Positions 39,325-47,702 of a DNA stretch of 64,000 nucleotides are shown in pieces. This DNA is from Streptomyces umbrinus (GTDB lineage Bacteria > Actinomycetota > Actinomycetes > Streptomycetales > Streptomycetaceae), in the NCBI RefSeq assembly GCF_030817415.1, contig NZ_JAUSZI010000001.1, positions 1 to 64,000 of the forward strand. The letters are read 5' to 3'. The translations under genes and the position numbers were made by a program. Position 1 is the first letter of the stretch. Each line of letters opens with the position of its first letter. The notes beneath the pieces are model-generated. The model was not told where the DNA came from and made no database searches. It saw only the letters and a list, made by a program, of their open reading frames with translations.

Positions 39325-40935
39325 GTCGGACAGTGCGGCCTGCTTGAGGGCGGTGAGCTTGTATCCGCGCCCCTTGTTGGTCGCTTCCGGGCCGACCCTC
39401 AGCAGCTCCTTGAGTTCCAGTCCCAGCTTTCCGGGATTGGACTCGTGGATTCCGAGCTCGGGACCCAGGTCCTTCGACCTGATGAAGTCGACTCCCCGCT
39501 CATGCATGATCGCGATCGCCTTTTTCACCGGGGTGTCCGGCGCGGCCTCGATGCGCTTTTCCTTGCGGGCCAGGATGTCGTCGACGACTTCCCAGATGAA
39601 ATCGTCCTTGAAGCGGATTCCTCGGACGAGTTTCGAAGCGACACCGTCGAAGTAGACGCCCTGGCCTTGAATGCTTGCGTCCATCAGCGCCGGGTGGATC
39701 GGGGATTCGGTCTTGAAGTAGTCCGATCCGAGCGCAACCTGTGCGCTGCCCTTGCCGGACACGTAGAGGCAGATACGCCTTTTGAACTGGTCGCGGACCT
39801 CGACCGGAACCGCCCGGTCGGAGGGGCGCTGAGTCATCATGACGACAGTGATGCCGCATTCGAGACCTTTTCGCACCAGCTCGGAAGAGTTCTTCACGAG
39901 CCGCGCCTTTTCTTTGATCGCTTCCTTGCTTCCGTCGCTTACGTAGTAGTCGGCCACTTCGTCGGCGATGAAAAGGATTTGCCGGTGGCGCGGCTTCGGC
40001 CTGCGTTCGCGCATCGCCTCGTTGTCGAGTTCGTAGCGGTCCTGCTGCTTCTGCAGGAGTTCGCACACCATCGAGTCGAAAACTGCTGTCCTGCTGGACG
40101 ACTCGTAGCGGACCGCCAGTTTCTCGAAGCGTACGAGAGCGCCGGGTTTTCCTTCGATGAGGTACACATCGAGTTCCGGCCCGTATGCGATATACGCGCA
40201 GGTGATCAGGGCGATCGTCAGCGTTGACTTTCCGGTCTGCGTCATACCGGCGACGAAGAGTGCGCCCTTGGTGAAGTCGTCGATGCCGACCAGTTCACCG
40301 GTCATGCTGTGCGCGAACGGGATGCCGTCGTGGGCGAGGATCATCTCGCGGGTCGGCGGCGTGAACGGATCGGTGAACGGCGGCTGCGCGAGCACCGTCA
40401 TGTCGACGTCGCGCTCGCTCGGCTCACCGCGCTCGACCTGCGTGCGCAGCCGGGTCGCCCCCAGGGCGCCGGCGACTTCACCGGCCTTGGCGGCCACATG
40501 CCTGTAGGTGAGGCCGACGGGGACCTTGAACTCGTAGCGGTTGCCCAGCACGTGGGGCAGTGGTGTCACGACGGATTCGTCCGCGCGCACGTACTGGCCC
40601 CGTCCGATGGCTTTGCTGGCTACGAGCGCCTGGGTGAGCTGCTCCTCACGGGCGGGCCCGTCACCGGCCGCTGCATCCTGTGCCGGGGCCGTGGACGTCT
40701 TCTGCGCCGGTTCCTTGGCCAGCAGGGCCAGGAGGCGGCTGCGGGCCTGCCAGGCTCCGTAGCCGAGGGCGACCAGTGTTCCTGCGGTGAGCAGGACGGT
40801 GGCCGGCCAGTTCAGGCCGAGCTTGTCTTTGATCGCGGCCAGGATGCCGAAGACCACGGCCAGGCCGCCGATTCCGCCGGCGGTCTGCCCATACAGGTCC
40901 TCACCAGCACTGACCTGCTGTTTCTTCTTGCTCAT
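39319..40935 (-). CDS. FtsK/SpoIIIE-type DNA pump (TraB-like)
   Basis: 538 aa from ATG 40935, preceded by AAGGAGGG. A membrane region near residues 20-62 (GGIGGLAVVFGILAAI and ATVLLTAGTLVALGYGAW), then an FtsK-type motor: Walker A GMTQTGKS at 230-237, Walker B ILFIADEVADYY at 320-331, and MTQRPSDRAVPVEVRDQFKRRICLYV. The last 70 residues resemble the winged-helix that reads recognition repeats (KKAIAIMHERGVDFIRSKDLGPELGI...GRGYKLTAL). Such proteins pump double-stranded DNA between mycelia in Streptomyces conjugation without a relaxase. GGGTC-rich repeats occur on both sides of the gene. Confidence 0.85.
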   Translation of the reverse strand: MSKKKQQVSAGEDLYGQTAGGIGGLAVVFGILAAIKDKLGLNWPATVLLTAGTLVALGYGAWQARSRLLALLAKEPAQKTSTAPAQDAAAGDGPAREEQLTQALVASKAIGRGQYVRADESVVTPLPHVLGNRYEFKVPVGLTYRHVAAKAGEVAGALGATRLRTQVERGEPSERDVDMTVLAQPPFTDPFTPPTREMILAHDGIPFAHSMTGELVGIDDFTKGALFVAGMTQTGKSTLTIALITCAYIAYGPELDVYLIEGKPGALVRFEKLAVRYESSSRTAVFDSMVCELLQKQQDRYELDNEAMRERRPKPRHRQILFIADEVADYYVSDGSKEAIKEKARLVKNSSELVRKGLECGITVVMMTQRPSDRAVPVEVRDQFKRRICLYVSGKGSAQVALGSDYFKTESPIHPALMDASIQGQGVYFDGVASKLVRGIRFKDDFIWEVVDDILARKEKRIEAAPDTPVKKAIAIMHERGVDFIRSKDLGPELGIHESNPGKLGLELKELLRVGPEATNKGRGYKLTALKQAALSDS

Positions 40936-41011
40936 ATCCCTCCTTCTTCCGGTCGCGAGCACACGGAAGGGGCCGCGCGCTCGGGTGGTTTCTGGGATTT
41001 CGGCGGTGCTC

Positions 41012-41068
41012 GCCGGGTCTGCTTGCCGGGTCTGCGGCGGATCCGCTCGCCAGGTCACTCGCCGGGTC
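41012..41068. repeat. GCCGGGTC repeats upstream of the DNA pump gene
   Basis: GCCGGGTC at 41012, 41025 and 41061 and GCCAGGTC at 41049; spacing 13, 24 and 12 bases. The complement GACCCGGC differs at one position from the TRS octamer GACCCGGA of TraB clt sites. Confidence 0.6.
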
Positions 41069-41171
41069 TGCACCGGTCGACTGCGCTGTTGGGTTCCGGC
41101 AGTCGCAGCAAAGGCCAGGCCGCAGGGGGTGCGGGCTGGCCTTCACTGGTGGTGCCGGACGGGGAGGCGGT

Positions 41172-42389
41172 TCAGGCGCCCGCGTCTTCGGGCTCTTCCT
41201 CCGCGCGCTCTTCCTCGGTGTCGGTGTCGGCCTCTTCCTCCTGGCCGGCCTGGTCGGTGCTCTCTTCCTTCGACAGCAGCGCTGCCCAGGTGCGGCGCAC
41301 GCGCTTCTCGCTGCCGACGAAGCAGCCCTCGCGGAAGAGGTCGCGGGCCGCGCGGTAGGACAGCGGCGGGTCGTCGCGGTAGCGCAGGTGCCGCAGCACC
41401 ACGGCGAGCTGACCGTCGGTCAGCGTCTCGCCGGGCTCCGGAGTCGGCACACCCGCCACGGCCGCGAGCTGCGCAAGCGTGACGGCGTCACGGCCCGCGT
41501 CACGGTCGGCGTGCCCCGAGCCGTGCCGCTCACTGTGCCGGTCGTGGCCCGGATCGCTCTGGCCTGCGTGACTGCCGTCGGCGTCTGTGCCGGATGCGGC
41601 ACGCCCGCCCGGCAGGGCGGGCCTGTTGGCCCCGGAGCCGTCACGGCTGGCCGTGCCGGGCAGGGCGGGCGCCGTGGGCGTCCACGTGCCGAGCTCCGGC
41701 AGGCGGATCGCCGCGACCGAGGCGGGCAGCGCCTTCTCCGCGACGGTCTTCGCCGTGGTCTGCGCCTGGCCGTGCAGCTTCTCGGTCATCTTCTGCTGCG
41801 TCTTGAGCACCGACTCGCGGTAGGCGGTCTCCGCTTCGGCCACCCGCTTCTCCAGGTCGGTCGCGCACTCCAGCAGCTCGATGCGGTGCGCGGCTTCCGC
41901 CTCCATCGTCTCCAGTCGATCGGAGACCTGCTGGCGCTTGGTCGCGATGGCCTGCTGGGTGTCGGGCGACACCTTCCGTCCGAGGGACGGAAGGGCGATC
42001 CACCATGCGGTCTTGGTCGCGACGATGGCGATCGGGGTGAGGATCACGGCCAGCTCGAACTCGCCGGACGCCCGCATGATCAGGTCGGCTGTGGGGATCG
42101 CCGCGTTGACGACGGTGAGGACCAGGCCGGCCACCTGCACGCGCCGGGCGCGGGCCTTGTTGTTGCCGGACAGGATCTCGGTTGCCTGGAAGACGCACCA
42201 CAGGGCGTCCAGGGCGCCCACGGTCGGTACGGCCCATGCCCCGAACTTCGGTTCGAGGATCTGGTAGCTGACGGCCATCGACAGGATCGCCACGGCCAGG
42301 GTGACGATCCCCAGAACGCTGAGGACCATCCCGCGCGGGGAAGGCGCCTGCGGCCACGTCCACTCTCGCTTGTTCTCTCGCTTCTTCAC
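41172..42389 (-). CDS. Spd-like multi-pass membrane protein
   Basis: 405 aa from ATG 42389. Four membrane segments in the first 140 residues (MVLSVLGIVTLAVAILSMAVSYQIL, WAVPTVGALDALWCVFQ, VAGLVLTVVNAAIPTADLI, ELAVILTPIAIVATKTAWWIAL), then a coiled coil (KRQQVSDRLETMEAEAAHRIELLECATDLEKRVAEAETAYRESVL), a His/Asp/Gly-rich linker and a C-terminal wHTH-like segment (RDLFREGCFVGSEKRVRRTWAALL) with an acidic tail. This layout matches SpdB-type plasmid spread proteins of Streptomyces, which help move plasmids between hyphal compartments. Confidence 0.75.
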   Translation of the reverse strand: MKKRENKREWTWPQAPSPRGMVLSVLGIVTLAVAILSMAVSYQILEPKFGAWAVPTVGALDALWCVFQATEILSGNNKARARRVQVAGLVLTVVNAAIPTADLIMRASGEFELAVILTPIAIVATKTAWWIALPSLGRKVSPDTQQAIATKRQQVSDRLETMEAEAAHRIELLECATDLEKRVAEAETAYRESVLKTQQKMTEKLHGQAQTTAKTVAEKALPASVAAIRLPELGTWTPTAPALPGTASRDGSGANRPALPGGRAASGTDADGSHAGQSDPGHDRHSERHGSGHADRDAGRDAVTLAQLAAVAGVPTPEPGETLTDGQLAVVLRHLRYRDDPPLSYRAARDLFREGCFVGSEKRVRRTWAALLSKEESTDQAGQEEEADTDTEEERAEEEPEDAGA

Positions 42390-42408
42390 GTGCTTCTCCT
42401 TTGCTCGG

Positions 42409-43224
42409 TCAGACGGTGGCCGTGCCGGACAGGCGGGCGACCTTGGCGACGTGGGCGTTCAAGTTCTCGACGGTGCGGCGCAGCTGCCCCGCCAGGGAGC
42501 GCGAGGTGCCGTAGTCATCGGCGTCCGCGATCGGCCAGTCCGCGCCCCGGGGATATCCGGCGGCGGCCAGCGCCGCGGCGTGTCCGTAGTCGGCGTACAA
42601 GTGCTTCCTGTGGACCTCAGCGATCCGGACCGCACGGCAGTCGAACGCCTCAGCGGCCCGCAGCGCGCGGTCCTGCGCGTCGATCAGCCGGGAGACCGCG
42701 GGCCGCCACTCCGCGCCGGCTTCCGGACTGCGCAGGTAGGCGTAGGCGGCCTCCATGCCGGTCAGCTCTCGCTGGTAGGCCTTCCAGAGGGCGTCGGCGT
42801 CCTGGACGACTTCCTTCAGGTCCGCGGCGTAGGCGGCGTCGCGCCACTGATGCCCCGCCTGCTCGTACAGGTCGTGCAGGATGCCGCGGGCCGCCTTGCG
42901 TAACGCGCGCTCGGCCGTGTCGTCCGAGCCGTAGCCGAGCTTCGGGTCGGTGGAGACGTCCGGAGTGGACGGCTCCTTCTCGCGTCCCGTGAACGGCGCG
43001 AACTCGAACTTCAGCCAGGTCGGGTGCTGGTGAACCGCCGTCAGGTACGTGGGCAGGTGCGGCCGAAGACGCTCCCAGATCTCGGTCATGCCTTCCGGCG
43101 TGATCCGGTAGCCGCGTCCGAGATCCGTGGACGTCTCCGTCACGAGAGCGGGGGCCGGTGCCGGTTCGCGGTGGGGCAGGCCGTTGTCGTCCAGCGGCGC
43201 CCTGAGCGGAAGGGTGTGTGCCAT
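42409..43224 (-). CDS. Hypothetical transfer-region protein
   Basis: 271 aa from ATG 43224, 19 bases ahead of the Spd-like gene. It is soluble and mostly helical (TEIWERLRPHLPTYLTAVHQHPTWLKFEF...RALRKAARGILHDLYEQAGHQWRDAAYAADLKEVVQDADALWKAYQREL), with no membrane segment or known motif. It is first in the tight pair with the Spd-like protein, so an accessory function in spread is likely. Confidence 0.65.
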   Translation of the reverse strand: MAHTLPLRAPLDDNGLPHREPAPAPALVTETSTDLGRGYRITPEGMTEIWERLRPHLPTYLTAVHQHPTWLKFEFAPFTGREKEPSTPDVSTDPKLGYGSDDTAERALRKAARGILHDLYEQAGHQWRDAAYAADLKEVVQDADALWKAYQRELTGMEAAYAYLRSPEAGAEWRPAVSRLIDAQDRALRAAEAFDCRAVRIAEVHRKHLYADYGHAAALAAAGYPRGADWPIADADDYGTSRSLAGQLRRTVENLNAHVAKVARLSGTATV

Positions 43225-43324
43225 GGGTTCTCCTCATTGACCGGCCGGACTGTCCGGCGGCCCGCCATCGCCCGACCCCGGCCGCCGTGGTGGGCGGGCA
43301 GGTGCGGGCGGTGACGGGCGGCCG

Positions 43325-43567
43325 TCAGGCCGTGGCCGCGAGGGGGCGGTGCGGGGCGATGACCCGGCCGTCGGGCAGCAGCTCGCCCGTGTCGTCGAAG
43401 AGCAGAGCGCCGTTGCACAGCAGGCTCCACCCCTGCTCCGGGTGGGCGGCCACCACGCGGGCGGCCTCCCGGTCGGGGCTGTCAGCCGTCGGACACGGCG
43501 GGGTGTGCAGGCACCGGCTGCTGGGCTGAAGCCGGGACGGGGCGGTCGGCGGGGTGAGGGTGCGCAT
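43325..43567 (-). CDS. DUF5999 family protein
   Basis: 80 aa from ATG 43567 with GGAGG upstream. CLHTPPCPTADSPDREAARVVAAHPEQGWSLLCNGALLFDDTGELLPDGRVIAPHRPL carries the family pattern with three cysteines. These small Streptomyces proteins often sit near regulators on chromosomes and plasmids; function unknown. Confidence 0.8.
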   Translation of the reverse strand: MRTLTPPTAPSRLQPSSRCLHTPPCPTADSPDREAARVVAAHPEQGWSLLCNGALLFDDTGELLPDGRVIAPHRPLAATA

Positions 43568-43627
43568 CAAAACCTCCGGGAGGTCGACGAGTTGAGGGCG
43601 CGTGGCTGCGCGGCTCCCCTGGACGCC

Positions 43628-43668
43628 GCACGGCCCGGCCCCTGCATCTCGCGGGGGCCGGGCCGTGC
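43628..43668. terminator. Hairpin terminator, copy 1
   Basis: GCACGGCCCGGCCCC pairs with GGGGCCGGGCCGTGC. The surrounding bases, from GGCTCCCCTGGAC to GTGCGGGTCAGGCAG, are repeated at 43982-44050. Confidence 0.8.
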
Positions 43669-43696
43669 GGGTCAGGCAGTCGGCAGACGGAGTGGA

Positions 43697-43942
43697 TCAG
43701 TCGAACTCGTAACCGTCCGGGACCTCTCCCGCCCGCAGGGCGTCAGCGACGTCTCGGTAGTCGGCGGCCTGCTCGCGGTGGATCTGCGCGGCGCGGGCCG
43801 CACACTGCCGCTGGTACGCGGACTTGGTCGGGTCGGCAGCAGCGGCCTTGCCGTCGGCAGCCGCCGCGTCAGCACGGGACGCAGCCGTGTTCTCCCAGTA
43901 GTCGGCGTCGGCGTTCATGCGGGCACGGGTAATCCGGGCCAT
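43697..43942 (-). CDS. Small helical protein
   Basis: 81 aa from ATG 43942 with AGGAG upstream. It is Ala-rich with many charged residues (ADADYWENTAASRADAAAADGKAAAADPTKSAYQRQCAARAAQIHREQAADYRDVADALR), probably a coiled coil. Unknown family. It is flanked by two copies of one terminator module. Confidence 0.65.
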   Translation of the reverse strand: MARITRARMNADADYWENTAASRADAAAADGKAAAADPTKSAYQRQCAARAAQIHREQAADYRDVADALRAGEVPDGYEFD

Positions 43943-43997
43943 TGGTTTCTCCTGGTGGCTAGTCGGGTGAGCAGGCTGCTCGGCTCCCCTGGACCGC

Positions 43998-44042
43998 GCA
44001 CGGCCCGGCCACCGCGAAGGGGATGCGGTGGCCGGGCCGTGC
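43998..44042. terminator. Hairpin terminator, copy 2
   Basis: GCACGGCCCGGCCACCGC pairs with GCGGTGGCCGGGCCGTGC across a 9-base loop; duplicate of the module at 43628. Confidence 0.8.
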
Positions 44043-44103
44043 GGGTCAGGCAGCCGACAGAGGTGGCGGTGTCGGGCTGAGACAGTGGCTCAGAGGGGGC
44101 GGG

Positions 44104-44226
44104 TCAGGCGCAGGCGCCGCAGACGCCGCCGTCCCAGCCGTCCAGCCAGGCGCCGCACTCGGAGCACTGGCCGGAGCCGAAAGCGGTGTACGTGAGCCGC
44201 CGTAAGACGGTGCGCAGGCGGCGCAT
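44104..44226 (-). CDS. Very small zinc-ribbon protein
   Basis: 40 aa from ATG 44226, overlapping the upstream stop (TGATG). Basic start RRLRTVLRRL and a two-knuckle ribbon CSECGAWLDGWDGGVCGAC. Its coupling supports translation; function unknown. Confidence 0.55.
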   Translation of the reverse strand: MRRLRTVLRRLTYTAFGSGQCSECGAWLDGWDGGVCGACA

Positions 44227-44498
44227 CAGGCGGCCCCCGATCCGCTGCAGGGCTGCCAAGCGGCCCTCCCGCAGCGGCACTGCCAGTACTCGCACATCGG
44301 GCAGACGTCCTCTTGCGCGGCCTCAGCCGCAGCGAGCCGGGCCCGCATCTGTGCGACGGTGCGCGGGGCGCGCCGGTCGGCGGGGATCGCGGCGTCCTGG
44401 CGGCGGACCACGTCCAGGAGGTGTGCTCCGAGACGCCGGTTCGCGTCCTCGGTCCCTGCCGTGTCAGGGCGGGTTCGTGTCATGATCTGCGTGGTCAT
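44226..44498 (-). CDS. Small Cys-rich protein
   Basis: 90 aa from ATG 44498 with TTGGAG upstream. Helical centre (NRRLGAHLLDVVRRQDAAIPADRRAPRTVAQMRARLAAAEAAQ) and a C-terminal knuckle CPMCEYWQCRCG. It is followed by the coupled 40-residue ribbon protein; the two might share a metal site. Unknown. Confidence 0.65.
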   Translation of the reverse strand: MTTQIMTRTRPDTAGTEDANRRLGAHLLDVVRRQDAAIPADRRAPRTVAQMRARLAAAEAAQEDVCPMCEYWQCRCGRAAWQPCSGSGAA

Positions 44499-44639
44499 AG
44501 GGACTCCAATTCCTGCTGACCAAGACGGCCCCGGAGCAGCAACTCCGGGGCCGTCGCCGTGGCGGGCCGGACGACCAGCCACGGCCCGTCTCCCACCTGC
44601 ACCGGTGTCGGCGGGCGGGAGGGGGACCGTGGCGGATCG

Positions 44640-44930
44640 TCAGGCCGCCGCCGCGTAGGCCGTGGCCGGCTTGCCCTCGCGCAGCAGGTAATCGGAATTC
44701 GTCCACACCGAACCAATCGCGAACGGCTGCCCGTCCGGGCGCAGAGTGTCGCGGACGATGAGCGCCCACCGCGCGCTGTCACGGCGCAGCAGCTTCGCGG
44801 CCTCGCCCGGGTCGGTGACGAGCGCCAGGACCTCGAAGCGCCCGTCCACGTTCTGGTAGATCGCGCCGGGGCGGCGGGGCCCGACCTCCTGGTCGATGCG
44901 GGGCAGGGCGATGGTGACGGTAGGCATCAT
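44640..44930 (-). CDS. Hypothetical protein
   Basis: 96 aa from ATG 44930 with GGAG seven bases upstream. Beta-rich pattern (TVTIALPRIDQEVGPRRPGAIYQNVDGRFEVLALVTDPGEAAKLLRRDSARWALIVRDTLRP) ending in a short helix. No known motif. A terminator at 44974-45004 lies upstream of it. Confidence 0.65.
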   Translation of the reverse strand: MMPTVTIALPRIDQEVGPRRPGAIYQNVDGRFEVLALVTDPGEAAKLLRRDSARWALIVRDTLRPDGQPFAIGSVWTNSDYLLREGKPATAYAAAA

Positions 44931-44973
44931 GCTGCAGCTCCGGTTTCGTAAAAGGGATTGCCAACGGCACCAA

Positions 44974-45004
44974 GAACCCCCAGGACTGGTGTTCCTGGGG
45001 GTTC
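44974..45004. terminator. Hairpin terminator
   Basis: GAACCCCCAGG pairs with CCTGGGGGTTC, between the gene starting at 44930 and that ending at 45118. Confidence 0.75.
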
Positions 45005-45117
45005 GTCATGCGTGGCGGAAAGTGCGTCCTGCGCACTCCGCCGCCGGCCGGGCCCGTGGTAAAGCGGGGACGGTCGACGACGGGCAGCACAGGCTGCGGA
45101 TCAGGCGTAGTGCAGGG

Positions 45118-45930
45118 CTACTTCCGAGGCTGCGGGTGGTACAGCGCCCTGGTGAGCGCGATGACCCGGCTGTCGAGTTCAGCCCGCTCGAACCGATCGA
45201 GCGGAGTGCCGAGCTGCCGCAAGGTCGCGGTGAGTTCGTCGCGCAGCCGCTGGACGGCGGTGCGCTGCACGGTCGTGGCGACCGCTGCCCAGTCGCCTGC
45301 TCGCTTGGCGGTCAGGTCGCGTACCAGCCGCTCACTCCGCTGCCGTTGCTCACGGTCGAACTGGACGGAAGCCTGGATTTCGGCCTGCCAGAGTTCCAGT
45401 TCGCCGCCCGTCTCGCACCGGCCGCCTTTCCTGCAGACCGGGCAGGAAGTGTGGTGCCGTGCGACGGCGGTACGGGCCGCTTCCAACAGAGAGGACAACA
45501 GGAACTCGGACTGCCTGGGAGCGTTCCTGAACCGGCTCACCGGCGGCGCGGTGGCCGTGCTCGGCTTGCGGTTGACCCGGTTGGTGCGGCGGGACTTGGT
45601 GCTCGGGTTCGCTTCCACCAGCTCCGTGCGCCACTCGCTGACCTCGATGTTGAGGTCGACCAGGCGGTTACTGCCCGAGCAGCGGCGCGGGTTCGGGGTC
45701 TTGAAGCGTTCGATGTGGTGCGGGACCAGCTTCGGGGTCTTGCCCAGGACACCCGTGATCGGGCACCACGTGGAGCAGTCGGGGCACACCAGGTGCTCCT
45801 TGCCGGGGCACAGGTCGATCTCGTTGGCCTTGAGGGTGGAGGCGACGATCGGCGGGCGGTGGCTGACCTGCTTCGTTCGGGTCTTACGGCGCCTCTTACG
45901 GGCCGTCGGCATCGCGGGCGTCGTGGTCAT
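45118..45930 (-). CDS. Cys-rich hypothetical protein
   Basis: 270 aa from ATG 45930 with AAGGAG upstream. A basic N-terminus (RKRRRKTRTKQ) is followed by CPGKEHLVCPDCSTWCPITG, then RRCSGSNRLVDLN, CPVCRKGGRC and a long C-terminal helical region (EQRQRSERLVRDLTAKRAGDWAAVATTVQRTAVQRLRDELTATLRQL). Two zinc-ribbon-like centres and the basic start suggest nucleic acid binding. Unrecognised family. Confidence 0.7.
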   Translation of the reverse strand: MTTTPAMPTARKRRRKTRTKQVSHRPPIVASTLKANEIDLCPGKEHLVCPDCSTWCPITGVLGKTPKLVPHHIERFKTPNPRRCSGSNRLVDLNIEVSEWRTELVEANPSTKSRRTNRVNRKPSTATAPPVSRFRNAPRQSEFLLSSLLEAARTAVARHHTSCPVCRKGGRCETGGELELWQAEIQASVQFDREQRQRSERLVRDLTAKRAGDWAAVATTVQRTAVQRLRDELTATLRQLGTPLDRFERAELDSRVIALTRALYHPQPRK

Positions 45931-46200
45931 ACGGACTCCTTGCGTGCGGAGGGAACGGGGTGCGTCGCGGTGCTCTCTCCGCCCGTCAGGCCGCACGGCG
46001 AAACCCCGGCGCCCTGACGGACGGAGAGCGCATCAGCGCTACTGCGACGTGCAATGCAGGAGCCGAATAGCCCGGAGAGCCGAGCAGCCTGGGGGATTTG
46101 GTGGCGCTATCACCCCAGCCACCCCCGAAGGGACGGCAGCTTCCTGCGGTCTTGCGGTTTGTGCAGTCCGCCCCTTGCAGGGCGGCACATGTGAGACCAT

Positions 46201-46235
46201 AAGGCCTTACGCCTTAAGGTGACAAGCCTTAAGGT
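46201..46235. promoter_or_regulatory. Palindromic operator cluster before the UTRA/GntR genes
   Basis: AAGGCCTT (46201-46208) and two copies of GCCTTAAGGT (46211-46220 and 46226-46235, 15 bases apart). CCTTAAGG palindromes this close to a GntR pair are likely its binding sites. The 45931-46302 gap otherwise has no gene. Confidence 0.55.
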
Positions 46236-46302
46236 CGAACCATGCGGGCTGAAGTCGCAGGGCACTAGGGTTGCGACAGGTCACGACAGACCGAGGGGAC
46301 AC

Positions 46303-46851
46303 ATGGTGAGCAGCAACGACGCTTGGATGGGTGAAGCCCAGCCGTATCTCGCACCGCGCCGGACAGGGGAACGTGACGCCTGGAGCGCTGAAGCCGCAGC
46401 GCACAACCGACGCGGCAGCCAGCGTCTGCTCGCAGTCGAAGACGTGGACCCTCCGGGCCCCGTGCGTGACTTCCTCAATGTGGGACCAGGCGAGAAGGTC
46501 GTAGTCCGTCGCCGGCTGATCCTGCTCGATGGCGAGCCAGTTGAACTGGCCGACTCGTACTATCCGGCCCACATCGCCCATGGCACCCGCCTGGCCGAGC
46601 GCGGCAAGATCCCTGGAGGTGCAGTCACACTGCTCGCCGCACTGGGTTTCACTCCCGAAGACGACCCGCTCGAAGATGTCTCCGCAGATACGGCCACGCC
46701 CAACCAATGCGAGGCCCTGGGCCTGGAATCCGGCGCGCCCGTCTTGGTACTGACCCGATTCACCACGTCCGCTGCCGGAGAACCGATGGAGGTCAGCGTT
46801 ATGACCATGACGCGACACCTTCAGTATCGACAGAGGAAGCAGGCCGTCTGA
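46303..46851 (+). CDS. UTRA effector-domain protein without HTH
   Basis: 182 aa from ATG 46303 with GAGGGGAC upstream. Residues from about 45 on form a UTRA domain (PPGPVRDFLNVGPGEKVVVRRRLILLDGEPVELADSYYPAHIAHGTRLAERGKIPGGAVTLL...PNQCEALGLESGAPVLVLTRFTTSAAGEPMEVSV). The DNA-binding winged helix of GntR regulators is missing; the first 45 residues are unlike it. It lies four bases before a full GntR gene whose UTRA domain is similar, so it may pair with that regulator as a heterodimer or ligand sink. Confidence 0.75.
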   Translation: MVSSNDAWMGEAQPYLAPRRTGERDAWSAEAAAHNRRGSQRLLAVEDVDPPGPVRDFLNVGPGEKVVVRRRLILLDGEPVELADSYYPAHIAHGTRLAERGKIPGGAVTLLAALGFTPEDDPLEDVSADTATPNQCEALGLESGAPVLVLTRFTTSAAGEPMEVSVMTMTRHLQYRQRKQAV

Positions 46852-46854
46852 GAC

Positions 46855-47619
46855 ATGGCTAGATCGTTCGAAGACAAGCGGTCGGCCCACCAGAAGATCG
46901 CTGCCGGGCTGCGGCGCCAGATCACACGAGGAGACCTCGCGCCAGGGGCGCAGCTTCCATCCACTCCCGCCTTGATGGAGCAGTACGGGGTCGCCGGGAC
47001 CACAATCCAGAAGGCCCTCCTCATGTTGAAAGAAGAGGAGCTTCTGCTTGGGCAGCCAGGCAAGGGCGTTTTCGTCAAGGGGAGTACCCAGCAAGCCATT
47101 TCGCCCGCGGTCTACATGCCACCCGCTGCTACAGGAGAGCCTTACCGATGGATCAGCGAGGCCGAGAAGCGTTCGCAACGCGGTTCGTCGAAGCTGCTTG
47201 AGGTGGCAGTGGTGACCCCGCCCTACGAGGTGGCGCGGGCCCTCGGGCTGGAGGAGGGCGGCCAGTCCCTCCTTCGGAAGCAGATCCTGCTCCTGGACGG
47301 GGAGCCCACCGAGCTGACCCGGTCGTACTACCCGCTTGAGCTGGCCGCAGGCACGGCCATGATGGAGCACCGAAGGATTCGCGGAGGGACACCTACGCTC
47401 CTCAGCGAATTGGGCCACCCACCTCGGGAATTCGTGGATGAAGTTTCCTCGGAGATCCCCACGGAGGAAGAGGTGGTAGCCCTTGAGCTCCCCAAGGACA
47501 TGCCCGTGATGCTGACGTTTCGCATCGTCTTCTCGGATGATGAGCGCCCGATCGAGGTGTCGCTCCTCGCGAAAGCCGCGCACCGGTACCGCATGCGCTA
47601 CCGGCTGGTCGTTCCCTGA
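46855..47619 (+). CDS. GntR-family regulator with UTRA domain
   Basis: 254 aa from ATG 46855. An N-terminal winged HTH (KIAAGLRRQITRGDLAPGAQLPSTPALMEQYGVAGTTIQKALLMLKEEELLLGQPGKGVFV), then a UTRA ligand domain (EVARALGLEEGGQSLLRKQILLLDGEPTELTRSYYPLELAAGT...VALELPKDMPVMLTFRIVFSDDERPIEVSLLAKAAHRY). HutC-type; several Streptomyces plasmids use such proteins (KorSA group) to hold down transfer genes. Probably binds the CCTTAAGG palindromes at 46201. Confidence 0.85.
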   Translation: MARSFEDKRSAHQKIAAGLRRQITRGDLAPGAQLPSTPALMEQYGVAGTTIQKALLMLKEEELLLGQPGKGVFVKGSTQQAISPAVYMPPAATGEPYRWISEAEKRSQRGSSKLLEVAVVTPPYEVARALGLEEGGQSLLRKQILLLDGEPTELTRSYYPLELAAGTAMMEHRRIRGGTPTLLSELGHPPREFVDEVSSEIPTEEEVVALELPKDMPVMLTFRIVFSDDERPIEVSLLAKAAHRYRMRYRLVVP

Positions 47620-47702
47620 TCCCATGCCGAACAGGCTGATGCTCTGGGCAAAATCACCAGTCGGTTGTCTGCCTTCGTGATGCGGTACCCCAACCATGGC
47701 GC

